The notes beneath the pieces were generated by a model. That model made no database searches. It saw only the letters and a list, made by a program, of their open reading frames with translations, and was not told the DNA's origin. A DNA stretch of 64,000 bases from Acidicapsa acidisoli (GTDB lineage: Bacteria > Acidobacteriota > Terriglobia > Terriglobales > Acidobacteriaceae), in assembly GCF_025685625.1 (NCBI RefSeq), contig NZ_JAGSYI010000001.1, positions 620,001 through 684,000 on the forward strand. The letters are read 5' to 3'. This document shows, piece by piece, positions 18,484 to 27,725 of the stretch. The translations under genes were made by a program, and so were the position numbers. Within the stretch, counting starts at the first letter, position 1; every line of letters begins with the position of its first letter.

Positions 18484-19497
18484 ATGAAAGCCGTCATTCT
18501 GCAAAAACCCGGCGAAGCGGGCGTCGAATCCGTCCAGGACACCACGCCCGCGAGCGATGAAGTTCTACTCAAGGTACGCAGAGTCGGCCTTTGCGGCAGC
18601 GACCTGAACTCCTTTCGTGGCAAGAACCCGATGGTGACTTTCCCGCGCATTCCCGGCCACGAAGTAGCCGCAACTGTCGTCGAGTCGAGCAAGGCCCATC
18701 CGCACCTCACCGCCGGAGTCAACGTAACGCTCTCGCCGTACACCCAATGCGGCAAGTGTCCATCCTGCCTGCGTGGCCGTCCCAACGCCTGCCAGTTCAA
18801 TGAAACCCTCGGCGTGCAGCGCGATGGCGCACTCGCCGAGTACATCGCCGTTCCAGCCGGCAAGCTATACACCGCAAATCTCACTCTCAAAGAGCTGTGC
18901 CTCGTCGAGCCGCTCACGGTGGGCTTTCACGCCGTGGCTCGCGGCCGGGTTACCGCGGAAGATACCGTCGCAATCTTCGGCTGCGGCGGCGTGGGATTAG
19001 GAGTAGTCGCCGCATCAGGCTTCCGCCGCGCCCGCACCATCGCCATCGATGTCGACGACACGAAGCTTGCCATCGCCCTGAAATCCGGTGCGACAGACAC
19101 CATCAACACCACACGCGAGCCCCTGCATGAAAAGCTTCAAGAGCTGACCGACGGTCGCGGCCCGGACGTGGTCATCGAGGCCATCGGCCTGCCGCAAACC
19201 TTTCGTGCCGCCGTCGAGGAGGTCGCCTTCACTGGCCGCGTTGTCTACATCGGCTACGCAAAAGAGCCGGTAGCCTACGAGACCCGCCTCTTCGTCCAGA
19301 AGGAACTCGACGTCCTGGGCTCGCGCAACGCCCTGCCCGAAAACTTCCGCGAAGTGATCCAGATGCTCGAAGAACGCCGCTTCCCCGTCGAAGAAGCCGT
19401 AAGCCACATGGTTCCGATCGACGAAGCCCCAGCAATCCTCAAATCCTGGAGCGAGAACCCAGCCGCATTCTCCAAGATCATGATTTCCGTTGACTGA
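18484..19497 (+). CDS. Zinc-dependent alcohol dehydrogenase (sugar-acid/polyol type)
   Basis: 337 residues of the medium-chain dehydrogenase/reductase family. Catalytic zinc ligands lie in GLCGSDL and PGHEVAA. The structural zinc loop is CGKCPSCLRGRPNAC, and the Rossmann glycines are in IFGCGGVGLGV. It resembles sorbitol/L-idonate/galactonate dehydrogenases. It is last in the operon, 27 nt after eda. It could oxidise an aldonate or alditol to feed KDG formation; the substrate is inferred from context, not from residues. No transporter gene is nearby. Confidence 0.9.
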   Translation: MKAVILQKPGEAGVESVQDTTPASDEVLLKVRRVGLCGSDLNSFRGKNPMVTFPRIPGHEVAATVVESSKAHPHLTAGVNVTLSPYTQCGKCPSCLRGRPNACQFNETLGVQRDGALAEYIAVPAGKLYTANLTLKELCLVEPLTVGFHAVARGRVTAEDTVAIFGCGGVGLGVVAASGFRRARTIAIDVDDTKLAIALKSGATDTINTTREPLHEKLQELTDGRGPDVVIEAIGLPQTFRAAVEEVAFTGRVVYIGYAKEPVAYETRLFVQKELDVLGSRNALPENFREVIQMLEERRFPVEEAVSHMVPIDEAPAILKSWSENPAAFSKIMISVD

Positions 19498-19840
19498 CAT
19501 TGCGGACATAAACAGCAACTTAGCGTACGCCGTACCCCATTAATGTTGAAGTCGCAGACTCGCGTGAACAATAGACGCGCCTTTGCCTCGGGAATTCATC
19601 GAAGCCTCATAATTGACGCAAATGAAAATCTTCAGAGATCCTCCCGTATGACCGCTAGGCTCCAGCCCGGTTCCAGGAAGGACGGGCGGGGCTTAAGGGC
19701 AATATCGATGCTCTCTCCGAATGGGCTAGCGACAACCTGACCGAAATGCAGACTGAAGATTTAGTCAAGGTTGCGGTTTCGGATACAGAGAAGACCGTGA
19801 TAAGGTCCGCGTAGCGGATTTTTCTGCCAGAGAGAGAGCA
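19498..19840. other. Intergenic region between the sugar-acid operon and the lactonase gene
   Basis: 343 bases without a convincing gene. No clear terminator hairpin follows the dehydrogenase stop, so read-through into the lactonase gene is possible. Short open frames here show no recognisable domain. Confidence 0.5.
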
Positions 19841-20875
19841 ATGCAGAGACGCACATTCGTCAGCATGGCGACGGGCGCGACAATGGCCTTCGCTTTGAAA
19901 CCTGGCGCTCTTGTCAGTGAGCAGGAACCAAGACATCCGGTTCCCTATCCTGATCCAGCGATAGAAGTCGTTGATCCCCGGTTCGCGAAATATCAAATCA
20001 TCAGCGCGGCGGTAGAGCGATTGTTTACCGGTGCGCGTTGGACAGAAGGTCCGGTGTGGATTGGCGACGGAGGATACCTTATCTTTAGCGACATTCCCAA
20101 CAACCGCATGCTGCGATGGCTGGAGGAAACTGGAGATGTCACTGTATTCCGCAGCCCCTCGAATTACAGCAATGGCAATACCCGTGACCGTGTGGGGAGG
20201 CTGCTCACATGCGAGCACGACACACGCCGTGTGACACGGACCGAACATGACGGCACCATCTCAGTGCTGTTGGATTCATTTCAAGGCAAGAAGCTCAACG
20301 CTCCGAACGATCTCGTGGTCCACTCCGATGGGGCCATCTGGTTTAGCGATCCCGGCTACGGCATTATGTCAAATTACGAAGGGCACAAAGCGGCCTTCGA
20401 ACTCCCGGCCAACGTTTACCGGCTCGACCCAAATACGCGCGTGGCAACCGTTGTGGCCAGCGATCTGGAAAAGCCTAACGGCCTGTGCTTCTCTCCCGAC
20501 GAGAAATTGCTTTACATCGTGGATAGTGCAATTCCAAAGCACCCGGACGCTCCGCGTCCGATTCGGGTATATGACGTTGTGGATGGCGTGAGACTGACTA
20601 ACGGGCGCATGTTTGTGAACATGTCACCGGGTACTTCCGATGGCATTCGCTGCGATGTGGACGGCAATGTCTGGTCCGCCGCCGGATGGGCTGGAGAAGA
20701 CTTCAACGGGGTGCATATCTTCGCTCCCGACGGCACTCTCATCGGAAAGATTCATCTTCCTGAAACGTGCGCCAATCTTTGTTTCGGTGGCACCAAGAGA
20801 AACCGCTTGTTCATGACTGCGAGCCAGTCTCTTTACGCACTTTATGTCGGAACAGAAGGCGTCCAGATCGTTTGA
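19841..20875 (+). CDS. Exported SMP-30/gluconolactonase-type hydrolase
   Basis: 344 residues. The N terminus is a Tat-like signal (QRRTFVSMATGATMAFA). The rest is a six-bladed SMP-30/gluconolactonase beta propeller: TEGPVWIGDGGYLIFSDIPN (metal Glu), LNAPNDLVVHSDGAIWFSDPGYG (metal Asn), EKPNGLCFSPDEK and NVWSAAGW. It would hydrolyse aldonolactones to aldonates in the periplasm. This suits the adjoining sugar-acid operon, which it follows by 343 nt. It may provide the substrate for that pathway. Confidence 0.9.
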   Translation: MQRRTFVSMATGATMAFALKPGALVSEQEPRHPVPYPDPAIEVVDPRFAKYQIISAAVERLFTGARWTEGPVWIGDGGYLIFSDIPNNRMLRWLEETGDVTVFRSPSNYSNGNTRDRVGRLLTCEHDTRRVTRTEHDGTISVLLDSFQGKKLNAPNDLVVHSDGAIWFSDPGYGIMSNYEGHKAAFELPANVYRLDPNTRVATVVASDLEKPNGLCFSPDEKLLYIVDSAIPKHPDAPRPIRVYDVVDGVRLTNGRMFVNMSPGTSDGIRCDVDGNVWSAAGWAGEDFNGVHIFAPDGTLIGKIHLPETCANLCFGGTKRNRLFMTASQSLYALYVGTEGVQIV

Positions 20876-21205
20876 TGCGAAGGTTTACCCAGGGTCATCG
20901 GCCACGTGAACGTTAATCGATTTTCGGGTAAAAGAAAGGTGGCAGGCCACTCACGTCTTCCATTCCGGATTTATGACGGCCGCATACATGACTCGGTTCT
21001 GGGAAGGGCTGGCTGGCCGCTGAGGACAATGCGCATTCCACTACTCATTTAGGGGTCCTGCGCTTTCACTTTAAAACTACAAAAAGCCCGCCTGAGCGGG
21101 CCTTTTGTGCACTTCAGACTTATGCGGTGTCGACTTTACCTTCATGGGGTTCAACTTTACGCTTATGCGTAAACCCACAATACTTGTTGAATTCGAGGAG
21201 CCGGT
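20876..21205. other. Convergent intergenic region, lactonase/nrdJ
   Basis: 330 bases without a gene. It holds the nrdJ terminator (21081-21106) and a perfect 7-bp inverted repeat with a 4-nt loop at 21156-21173 (TTTACGC TTAT GCGTAAA), 33 nt past the nrdJ stop. Nothing else is recognised. Confidence 0.6.
21081..21106 (-). terminator. Rho-independent terminator for nrdJ
   Basis: Stem GCCCGC/GCGGGC with a CTGA-type loop, flanked by A and T tracts. On the minus strand it is followed by TTTTT. It can act in both directions between the converging genes. Confidence 0.85.
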
Positions 21206-24200
21206 CTAGCTGCAACCGCTCGTCGAACCGCAGCTCATGCAGCGATAGCATGATCCATTGCGCACCATGATCGCGCCGCACGTCCCGCAGCTTGGAGCAT
21301 CGCCCATGTCGTACATCTCGCGCATCGCATCCGCGGCATGATATAGGCCGCGATCTGTGAGCTTGGGAACACTCGTTACAGGAGAAGCCGATGGAGCCGC
21401 AGACGACACCCGAATCTCCGGCACCGGGCCAACCGCCGAAGCATTCACCTGATTCAGCCTGCGCGCGATATCCTCCACCAGCTTCGTAAGCGCAGCACCA
21501 GAGACTCCGGGAACACCCGAACCGGGTTCGGACTCGGATTCCATCTCCGTTTCCGGAACCATCGTCGCCGGAGGCGCGGCCAACTGCTGCGCCTGAGGAG
21601 CGAGTCCCGCAAACAACGGCAACTGCGTCCCCGACAGGAAGCGCAACTGCAGCCAGCGGAAGATATAGTCCATCAAGCTCTTCGCGTAGCCGATCTGCTC
21701 ATTGCCAGTCCAGCCCGAGGGCTCAAAGCGCGTATGCGCGAACTTCTCGCATAGCACCTTCAACGGAACGCCATGCTGCAAGGCAAGCGAGATCGATGTG
21801 GCAAAGGCATCCATCAGTCCAGAGACCGTTGAACCCTCCTTGGCCATCTTGATGAAGATCTCGCCCGGCTGTCCGGTTGGATACAACCCCACTGTGATGT
21901 AGCCCTCGTGTCCGGCAATCGAGAACTTGTGCGTTACCGAAGCCCGCTCCTCCGGTAACCGGTGCCGAACGGCCTTCGGCGGCGCATTCAGATCCTGATT
22001 GGCAGGCGCGGGTACGGCAGAAGGCATCGAAGCCGGTCGAGCCGCCAGCGCAGCCGCCCGAGCCTCGAAGCCAGCCAATGACTCAAGCGCCTTCTGGAAG
22101 GCCTGTGACACTGCATAGACCTGCTTCGCGCTTACTTCAAGCTTGTCGCTGATCTTGCTCGCAAGGTTGGCTTCCAGCGTCTTCACATCGGCATCCGCAG
22201 CTTCCGCCCCGGCAGCCAGCGAAGCCAGCACCCGCGCCCCGGCCGTATCCAGCGCCGTCGGCTCGTTCTTCTTAGCATCCTGGCTGGTGTTCAACGGCTG
22301 CACACCCTTGGACCCATCGCGATAGATTGCTACAGCCTTCAGCCCCTGACGCCAGCTTTCCGTATATGCCTCAGCGATCTGCTCGACCGTCGCCTCATGC
22401 GGCAGGTTCACGGTCTTCGAGATGGCTCCAGAGATAAACGGCTGCGCCGCCGCCATCATCTTGATATGGCCCATGTAGTGAATCGAGCGCGTTCCCTTCG
22501 ACGGCTTGAACGAGCAATCGAAAACACTCAGATGCTCCGGCTTGATTCCCGGCGCGCCTTCGATCGTGCCCGTCGCGTCGATGTAGCTGACAATCGCGTT
22601 CACTTCGTCGTCCTTGTAACCGAGCTTGAAGAGCGCCGAAGGAACCGTCTGGTTGACGATCTTGATCATGCCGCCGCCCACCAGCTTCTTGTACTTCACC
22701 AGCGCCAGGTCAGGCTCGATGCCCGTCGTGTCGCAGTCCATCATGAAGCCGATGGTGCCCGTCGGGGCCAGTACCGTCGTCTGCGAGTTGCGATAGCCAT
22801 AGCGCTCGCCATAGATCAGCGCCATGTCCCAGCACTCGCGGCTGGCCTCAATCATCGCGTCCAGTTGCGGAGCGACAAATGGCTCGCCGCTGACCTTAGA
22901 CTTGCCGATCTTGTTTACCTCCGCGCGGTGCATCCGGATCACATCCAGAAACGGCTCGCGGTTCACATAGTACCCGGGGCAAGCTCCGCCCTGACGGCCC
23001 ATTTCCTGGTTCACCTGCGCCGTCAGCGGCGTCGCTGAAGCCAGCGGCGGGCATGTCGCCGCGATAATCGACGACTGCAGATATGCCTGTCCGCACATGA
23101 TCGCCGTCAGGCATCCGGCATAGTCGCGACCTGCGTCGGAGTCGTACGGCAGACCCAGCGCCATCAACAGCGCGCCCAGGTTCGCGTAGCCCAAGCCCAG
23201 CGGGCGATAGTCATGCGAATTCTTCGCAATCGCCTCGGTCGGATAACCCGAGTTATCGACCAGGATCTCCATTGCCGTGATCACCACGGAAACAGCATGG
23301 CGATATGCCTGAATATCGAACGTCCCCGCCGAAGTCACAAACTTCAGCAGGTTAAAGCTCGCCAGATTGCAGGCCGAGTTATCGAGGAACATGTACTCCG
23401 AGCAAGGATTCGAAGCATTGATGCGCCCCGAGTTCTTGCTTGTGTGCCAGCGGTTGATCGTCGAGTCGAACTGCATTCCAGGGTCGCCGCACTGCCACGT
23501 CGCCTCGGCAATCTTGTTCATGATGAAGCGAGCCTTATAGGTATTCACCGGCTTGCGATCCTTCACCGCCAGGGTCGTGAACTCGCCATCCCGCTCATAA
23601 GCGCGCATGAACTCGTCATTCACGCGCACAGAGTTATTCGCGTTCTGGAAGAAGATCGAGGAATACGCCTCGGAATCCGGTCCCGAACCGTCATACCCAG
23701 CCCGAATCAGCGCAAAAGCCTTGGCCTCCTCCTTCGACTTGCAATCGATGAAGTCGACAATATCCGGATGGTCCACATTCAGGATCACCATCTTGGCCGC
23801 GCGCCGCGTCTTGCCGCCCGACTTGATCACCCCCGCAAAAGCATCGAATCCGCGCATGAAACTCAGCGGACCTGAAGCCGTGCCGCCACCCGAAAGCAGC
23901 TCCATCGAGCCGCGAATCGACGAAAGATTCGTCCCCGTTCCCGACCCCCACTTGAACAGCATTCCTTCCGTCTTCGCCAGCGTGAGAATCGCGTCCAGCG
24001 AGTCGTCCACCGCGTTGATAAAGCACGCCGAGCACTGCGGATTCCGGTAGCCTGTCACCGAAAAGCGCACCGCGCAGGTATGCGGGTCCCAATGCCAGTT
24101 CTGCGCGTCCGAATTCGGCTCCAACCGGTCGCAGCCCACGTTGAACCACACCGGCGAATTGAACGCCACCTTCTGCGACACGAGCATCGCCACCAGCTCG

Positions 24201-24625
24201 TCATGAAAGATCGCCGCATCCTGGGCGCTCGAAAAATAACCACCCTCCAGACCCCAGTCCCGAATCGTCTCCGCCACCCGCGCCACCAATTGCCGCACAC
24301 CCGTCTCCCGCTCCGGAGTGCCAATCTGCCCATGCAGGTACTTCGAGGCCACGATGTTGGTCGCCGTCATCGACCAATCCACGGGAACTTCGACATCCTT
24401 CTGCTCGAAGATCGACTTGCCGCTCGCGTCGGTGATGGAAGCGGTCCGCCGCTCCCACTGAACCTCGTCATACGGCGAAACACCGGCCTTCGAGAAGCGG
24501 CGCGAAAAGGTCAGCCCTCCGCGGGAGTAGCTCGCGGTCGTTGCGCCGGAGGCATTTTGGTTCGCGCCAGCAGTTGAGCCGGAGTTTGAAAAAGAAGTGG
24601 GTGACGCGGAGTAAGTATCGAACAT
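21206..24625 (-). CDS. nrdJ: Adenosylcobalamin-dependent (class II) ribonucleotide reductase
   Basis: 1139 residues from the ATG at 24625, with AAGGAGA 5 nt upstream. It reduces ribonucleotides to deoxyribonucleotides using adenosylcobalamin, so it works with or without oxygen. Active-site segments are visible: NPQCSACF, INASNPCSEYMFLDNSACNLASFNLL (the Asn-Cys-Glu radical relay) and APTGTIGFMMDCDTTGIEP. A C-terminal zinc ribbon (CGTCGAIMVRNGSCYRC followed by CGSTSGC) is typical of long NrdJ. An Ala-rich stretch of about 100 residues (about 800-900) looks like an insertion or linker. The promoter carries a strong NrdR-box match. Confidence 0.97.
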   Translation of the reverse strand: MFDTYSASPTSFSNSGSTAGANQNASGATTASYSRGGLTFSRRFSKAGVSPYDEVQWERRTASITDASGKSIFEQKDVEVPVDWSMTATNIVASKYLHGQIGTPERETGVRQLVARVAETIRDWGLEGGYFSSAQDAAIFHDELVAMLVSQKVAFNSPVWFNVGCDRLEPNSDAQNWHWDPHTCAVRFSVTGYRNPQCSACFINAVDDSLDAILTLAKTEGMLFKWGSGTGTNLSSIRGSMELLSGGGTASGPLSFMRGFDAFAGVIKSGGKTRRAAKMVILNVDHPDIVDFIDCKSKEEAKAFALIRAGYDGSGPDSEAYSSIFFQNANNSVRVNDEFMRAYERDGEFTTLAVKDRKPVNTYKARFIMNKIAEATWQCGDPGMQFDSTINRWHTSKNSGRINASNPCSEYMFLDNSACNLASFNLLKFVTSAGTFDIQAYRHAVSVVITAMEILVDNSGYPTEAIAKNSHDYRPLGLGYANLGALLMALGLPYDSDAGRDYAGCLTAIMCGQAYLQSSIIAATCPPLASATPLTAQVNQEMGRQGGACPGYYVNREPFLDVIRMHRAEVNKIGKSKVSGEPFVAPQLDAMIEASRECWDMALIYGERYGYRNSQTTVLAPTGTIGFMMDCDTTGIEPDLALVKYKKLVGGGMIKIVNQTVPSALFKLGYKDDEVNAIVSYIDATGTIEGAPGIKPEHLSVFDCSFKPSKGTRSIHYMGHIKMMAAAQPFISGAISKTVNLPHEATVEQIAEAYTESWRQGLKAVAIYRDGSKGVQPLNTSQDAKKNEPTALDTAGARVLASLAAGAEAADADVKTLEANLASKISDKLEVSAKQVYAVSQAFQKALESLAGFEARAAALAARPASMPSAVPAPANQDLNAPPKAVRHRLPEERASVTHKFSIAGHEGYITVGLYPTGQPGEIFIKMAKEGSTVSGLMDAFATSISLALQHGVPLKVLCEKFAHTRFEPSGWTGNEQIGYAKSLMDYIFRWLQLRFLSGTQLPLFAGLAPQAQQLAAPPATMVPETEMESESEPGSGVPGVSGAALTKLVEDIARRLNQVNASAVGPVPEIRVSSAAPSASPVTSVPKLTDRGLYHAADAMREMYDMGDAPSCGTCGAIMVRNGSCYRCMSCGSTSGCS

Positions 24626-24889
24626 TCGGTCTCCTTCGGGAACCTTGGGGGTGGGTTCATACGCTAGCGGGCCTCTAAAAAGGACCCTGAACATTAGATG
24701 AATCAGCTGGCGACACGCACCAGCAGGACTACAGAATCAAAAAGTTGCGGCAAGATCGTTCTTAACGAATAGGACATCATCCCGACCGCTGAAATTGCCG
24801 GCCAAGATTGGACAAGATTGGCACGATTCCGGAAAAAAACACCAGAGAACCAAGGTTTCTGTCATCAATTCGTAACAACCGCAGATGCA

Positions 24890-24918
24890 AAAATACCGCT
24901 GTCTGTGGTGCAGGTCAA
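24890..24918 (-). promoter_or_regulatory. Sigma70-type promoter of nrdJ
   Basis: On the minus strand: -35 TTGACC (24918-24913), 17-bp spacer, -10 TATTTT (24895-24890). Good spacing and hexamers. It places the start of transcription near 24882, giving a long leader to the nrdJ ATG at 24625. Confidence 0.65.
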
Positions 24919-24925
24919 GCGCGAA

Positions 24926-24941
24926 CCACAATATGTAGTAT
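24926..24941. promoter_or_regulatory. Candidate NrdR box upstream of the nrdJ -35
   Basis: CCACAATATGTAGTAT agrees with the NrdR palindrome consensus acaCwAtATaTwGtgt at 13 of 16 positions, including the core C, A, AT, T and G. A weaker box-like sequence (9 of 16) occupies 24896-24911 in the promoter spacer, 30 bp away centre to centre. Paired boxes about three helical turns apart are the known NrdR arrangement. Confidence 0.6.
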
Positions 24942-25217
24942 TTTCATCACCTTACGGAGCACCATCTTCGGCAACACCCGCCGTCGGCTGTGCAAAACGG
25001 GAAAGCCCCCGTCCAATGCGGGTTTCGGCCTTGAATTTTCCACGATCCGGCCGATAAAACCAGGGCGCAAAGAGCTGTCAAAGCGCAGGAAACCACCAAC
25101 GATCAGCCTCCCACCCTTGAGCCTATGCTTCCCCTCGGCCCGGCACAAGGCGCAGAAATAGTGCAACTCCGGTGGACTCCTGTGGGAGTTGTGGAGAAAG
25201 GAGTACGCAACTCCGTA

Positions 25218-25253
25218 GGCCTCGGGACCCAGACTGGGGCCACTCCCGAGGCC
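25218..25253. repeat. Strong unassigned stem-loop
   Basis: GGCCTCGGGA at 25218-25227 pairs perfectly with TCCCGAGGCC at 25244-25253, with a nested CCCA/GGGG pairing inside. There is no T tract on either side, so it is not an ordinary terminator. Owner and role unknown. Confidence 0.45.
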
Positions 25254-25337
25254 GTCCCGAAACCGTCACGAAACCCTGTAGGCAGATCGAGAAAGGCGCT
25301 TTGAATTTATGTCAGGCAAAAGGAACAAAATCGAAAC

Positions 25338-26105
25338 CTATTCGTTCGCCTCGATCTTCCGTCCGCGCGTTGGTTGAATCATCCGGCTGGTGACCTTAAA
25401 CAATGCAGCATAGCTGCGCAACTGGTCTCGTGACAGTTCAACCTCTTGCTCGAAGATGAACCATCGCACCCCTTCCGTACAGGGCGGAGCCGTCAGCGAA
25501 CCCTCATAGGTCCAGTACCCACGATCAGTCGGCAGCAGCCCCGCCGGGCTCATCGACTCCGTCATCTTATCCGTCGCGCCAGCCGTCTTCGGCATGTGCT
25601 GCCACAGGGCTGCCAGGACGGCGTTGGCATTGCCCTCATTGAGCCGCACCGCTACCACGGCGATCTTGCCATCGGCGCTCTTGTGCACCAGATCCAGGGT
25701 CATATCCGGCAGCTTTCCCTTCACTGCCTCCTCGCCAGGATGATGAAAATGAAACTGCACCAGGTCGTAGCGAGTCCCATTAGCGACGATATAACTCCCC
25801 GGCGCCGGCGTCACCTGAATCCAGTGCCCGGTATTGACCAGCGCCATCGAACTGCTCATGTAGTGAAACTCAATCGGCTGCAGACTCTTATTCAGGTGCG
25901 CCCCGCGAATATCAATCGGCGACTGCTCCTTGCCCGTAGAGCAAGCCCTGTACGCCGGGTCCAGCCTTCCCCAGTTCAGCGGTCCCTGCTTGCCCTCATA
26001 GCTCCACGGCGCGCCCGTAGCCGCCTGCTGGGCCTGAGCCACAAACGGTGCGCTTCCAAACAGACCAAGACTCAGCCCCAACATCGCCAATCCCATCCGA
26101 CGCAT
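25338..26105 (-). CDS. Alpha-class carbonic anhydrase, exported
   Basis: 255 residues from the ATG at 26105, which has GGAGAG upstream. Residues 1-26 form a signal peptide (MRRMGLAMLGLSLGLFGSAPFVAQAQ). The mature part is an alpha carbonic anhydrase: WSYEGKQGPLNWG, EQSPIDI, the zinc His pair in QFHFHHPGEE and the third His in DLVHKSADG, then YEGSLTAPPCTEGVRWF. It hydrates CO2 in the periplasm. An upstream in-frame ATG at 26162 exists but would disrupt the signal peptide. The gene runs toward nrdJ without a clear terminator. Confidence 0.95.
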   Translation of the reverse strand: MRRMGLAMLGLSLGLFGSAPFVAQAQQAATGAPWSYEGKQGPLNWGRLDPAYRACSTGKEQSPIDIRGAHLNKSLQPIEFHYMSSSMALVNTGHWIQVTPAPGSYIVANGTRYDLVQFHFHHPGEEAVKGKLPDMTLDLVHKSADGKIAVVAVRLNEGNANAVLAALWQHMPKTAGATDKMTESMSPAGLLPTDRGYWTYEGSLTAPPCTEGVRWFIFEQEVELSRDQLRSYAALFKVTSRMIQPTRGRKIEANE

Positions 26106-26205
26106 AGCTTTCTCTCTCCATTCCATCCAATGATTCCAAAAGATTCTATGACATAGACGCAACGAAACGGCCGACGCATTCAGCGCTCAACCGCCTCAAA
26201 GCCAG

Positions 26206-26234
26206 AAAAAGGCCTCCACCCGAAGGCGAAGGCC
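26206..26234 (-). terminator. Rho-independent terminator of metK
   Basis: On the minus strand a 10-bp stem (two G-U pairs) closes a TTCG tetraloop and is followed by TTTTT. It begins 31 nt past the metK stop. Confidence 0.88.
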
Positions 26235-26264
26235 CATTTCATTCATCGAAGTTTACGGAAAAAC

Positions 26265-27428
26265 CTACTTCGCCGCAGCCACCAGCCCGGCCTGCTCAGC
26301 CAAAGCCGCAGCCTTGTCCGTCGCTTCCCAGGTAAACTCTGCCTCGTTGCGTCCAAAGTGCCCGTAGGCCGCCGTCTGCCGGTAGATCGGACGACGCAGG
26401 TTCAGGCTCTCGATAATCCCCTTCGGCGTCAACGAGAAGTTCTTCCGCACCAGCTCCGTCAGCGTCTTGGCGCTCACCTTGCCCGTGCCAAAGGTCTCCA
26501 CCAGCACCGAAACCGGCTCGGCCACGCCAATCGCGTAGGCGAGCTGCACCTCGCAGCGGTCCGCCAGCTTCGCAGCCACGATGTTCTTGGCGATATAACG
26601 CGCCACGTAGGCCGCCGAACGGTCCACCTTTGTCGGATCCTTGCCGCTGAATGCGCCGCCGCCATGCCGGCCCGCTCCACCGTAGGTATCCACGATAATC
26701 TTGCGACCCGTCAGCCCGGTATCGCCCATCGGTCCGCCAATCACAAAGCGGCCCGTCGGATTGATGTGGTACTTGGTGTTTTCATCCAGCCACTCGGACG
26801 GAAGCACAGCCTGAATCACATGCTTCTGAATGTCCGCGCGCAGCTCGTCATTCCCGACCTGCTCCGCATGTTGGGTCGAAATCACAACCGCGTCAATGCG
26901 CACCGGCTTTCCGGACTCGTCATACTCAACCGTCACCTGGCTCTTGCCATCCGGCCGCAGATACGGCAGCTTGCCGTTCTTGCGCACTTCGGAGAGTCGC
27001 CGCGTCAGCTTGTGCGCCAGCGAAATCGCCGCCGGCATCAGCTCCGGAGTCTCGTTTGTGGCGTAGCCGAACATCATGCCCTGGTCGCCCGCGCCGCCCG
27101 TGTCCACGCCCTGCGCAATATCGCCCGACTGGCGATTGATTGACGAGATCACCGCGCAGGTATTGGAATCGAAGCCATATAGCGCGTTGTCGTAGCCAAT
27201 CGAAGCCACCACTCCACGCACCAGCGTCTGAAAGTCCACATACGCCTTGGTGGTAATCTCGCCCGCGATCACCACCAGACCGGTCGCGGTTAAAGTTTCC
27301 GCCGCAACGCGGCTGTAAGGATCCTGCTCCAGGCAGGCATCCAGAATAGCGTCGGAGATCTGGTCGGCAATCTTGTCCGGATGGCCTTCCGTCACAGATT
27401 CAGAGGTAAACAGAAAACGGTCGCTCAA
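26265..27428 (-). CDS. metK: S-adenosylmethionine synthase
   Basis: 387 residues. It makes S-adenosylmethionine from methionine and ATP. Motifs: [17 protein letters not shown] (ATP/metal site), [13 protein letters not shown] (signature 1) and [16 protein letters not shown] (signature 2, phosphate-binding loop). The start is TTG at 27428, preceded by GGGAGG at about 9 nt; the frame continues upstream to an ATG but homology begins at this codon. It is monocistronic with its own terminator. Confidence 0.96.
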   Translation of the reverse strand: MSDRFLFTSESVTEGHPDKIADQISDAILDACLEQDPYSRVAAETLTATGLVVIAGEITTKAYVDFQTLVRGVVASIGYDNALYGFDSNTCAVISSINRQSGDIAQGVDTGGAGDQGMMFGYATNETPELMPAAISLAHKLTRRLSEVRKNGKLPYLRPDGKSQVTVEYDESGKPVRIDAVVISTQHAEQVGNDELRADIQKHVIQAVLPSEWLDENTKYHINPTGRFVIGGPMGDTGLTGRKIIVDTYGGAGRHGGGAFSGKDPTKVDRSAAYVARYIAKNIVAAKLADRCEVQLAYAIGVAEPVSVLVETFGTGKVSAKTLTELVRKNFSLTPKGIIESLNLRRPIYRQTAAYGHFGRNEAEFTWEATDKAAALAEQAGLVAAAK

Positions 27429-27725
27429 ATTGCATTTCCTCCCATTGCGTCTTGTGCAGGGGGTATTTCCGGGCCGCATCACACGCAACCCAGGCTTCCT
27501 TCACCCTGGCGGCTCATAATCAGATGCCGGCAAGAGGAGGGACGAAGCCCGATACTGCATCTATTTATGGTAATTGCCACATGCCCGTTGCGGCAAAGCT
27601 GCGCCTGCCCAACGGCAACCATCGCCTGTTCAACCGCGCCCTGCCGAGGGTGAATGGGAGACAACAAAAGGAAATAAGGAAGAAAGAACAAGGAATCTAA
27701 ACGGGCGTCCAGTCTGAAATCCGGT
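27429..27725. other. Intergenic region upstream of metK
   Basis: 297 bases between metK and the RodZ-like gene, both on the minus strand. No gene, repeat or known SAM-riboswitch consensus was recognised. Confidence 0.5.

Larger units (their letters stand above)
24626..25337. other. Long intergenic region upstream of nrdJ
   Basis: 712 bases without a convincing gene. It contains the nrdJ promoter and NrdR-like boxes (24890-24941). The transcript would have a 5' leader of roughly 250 nt, in which I see no cobalamin-riboswitch consensus. A strong stem-loop at 25218-25253 has no evident owner. Short frames on both strands have no family resemblance. Confidence 0.6.

Noticed and set aside
24626-24900. 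Cobalamin riboswitch in front of nrdJ
   Set aside because: A B12 element would be plausible here, but I find no B12-box-like GCC..GGAGACC consensus in the leader. The control seen is NrdR-like.
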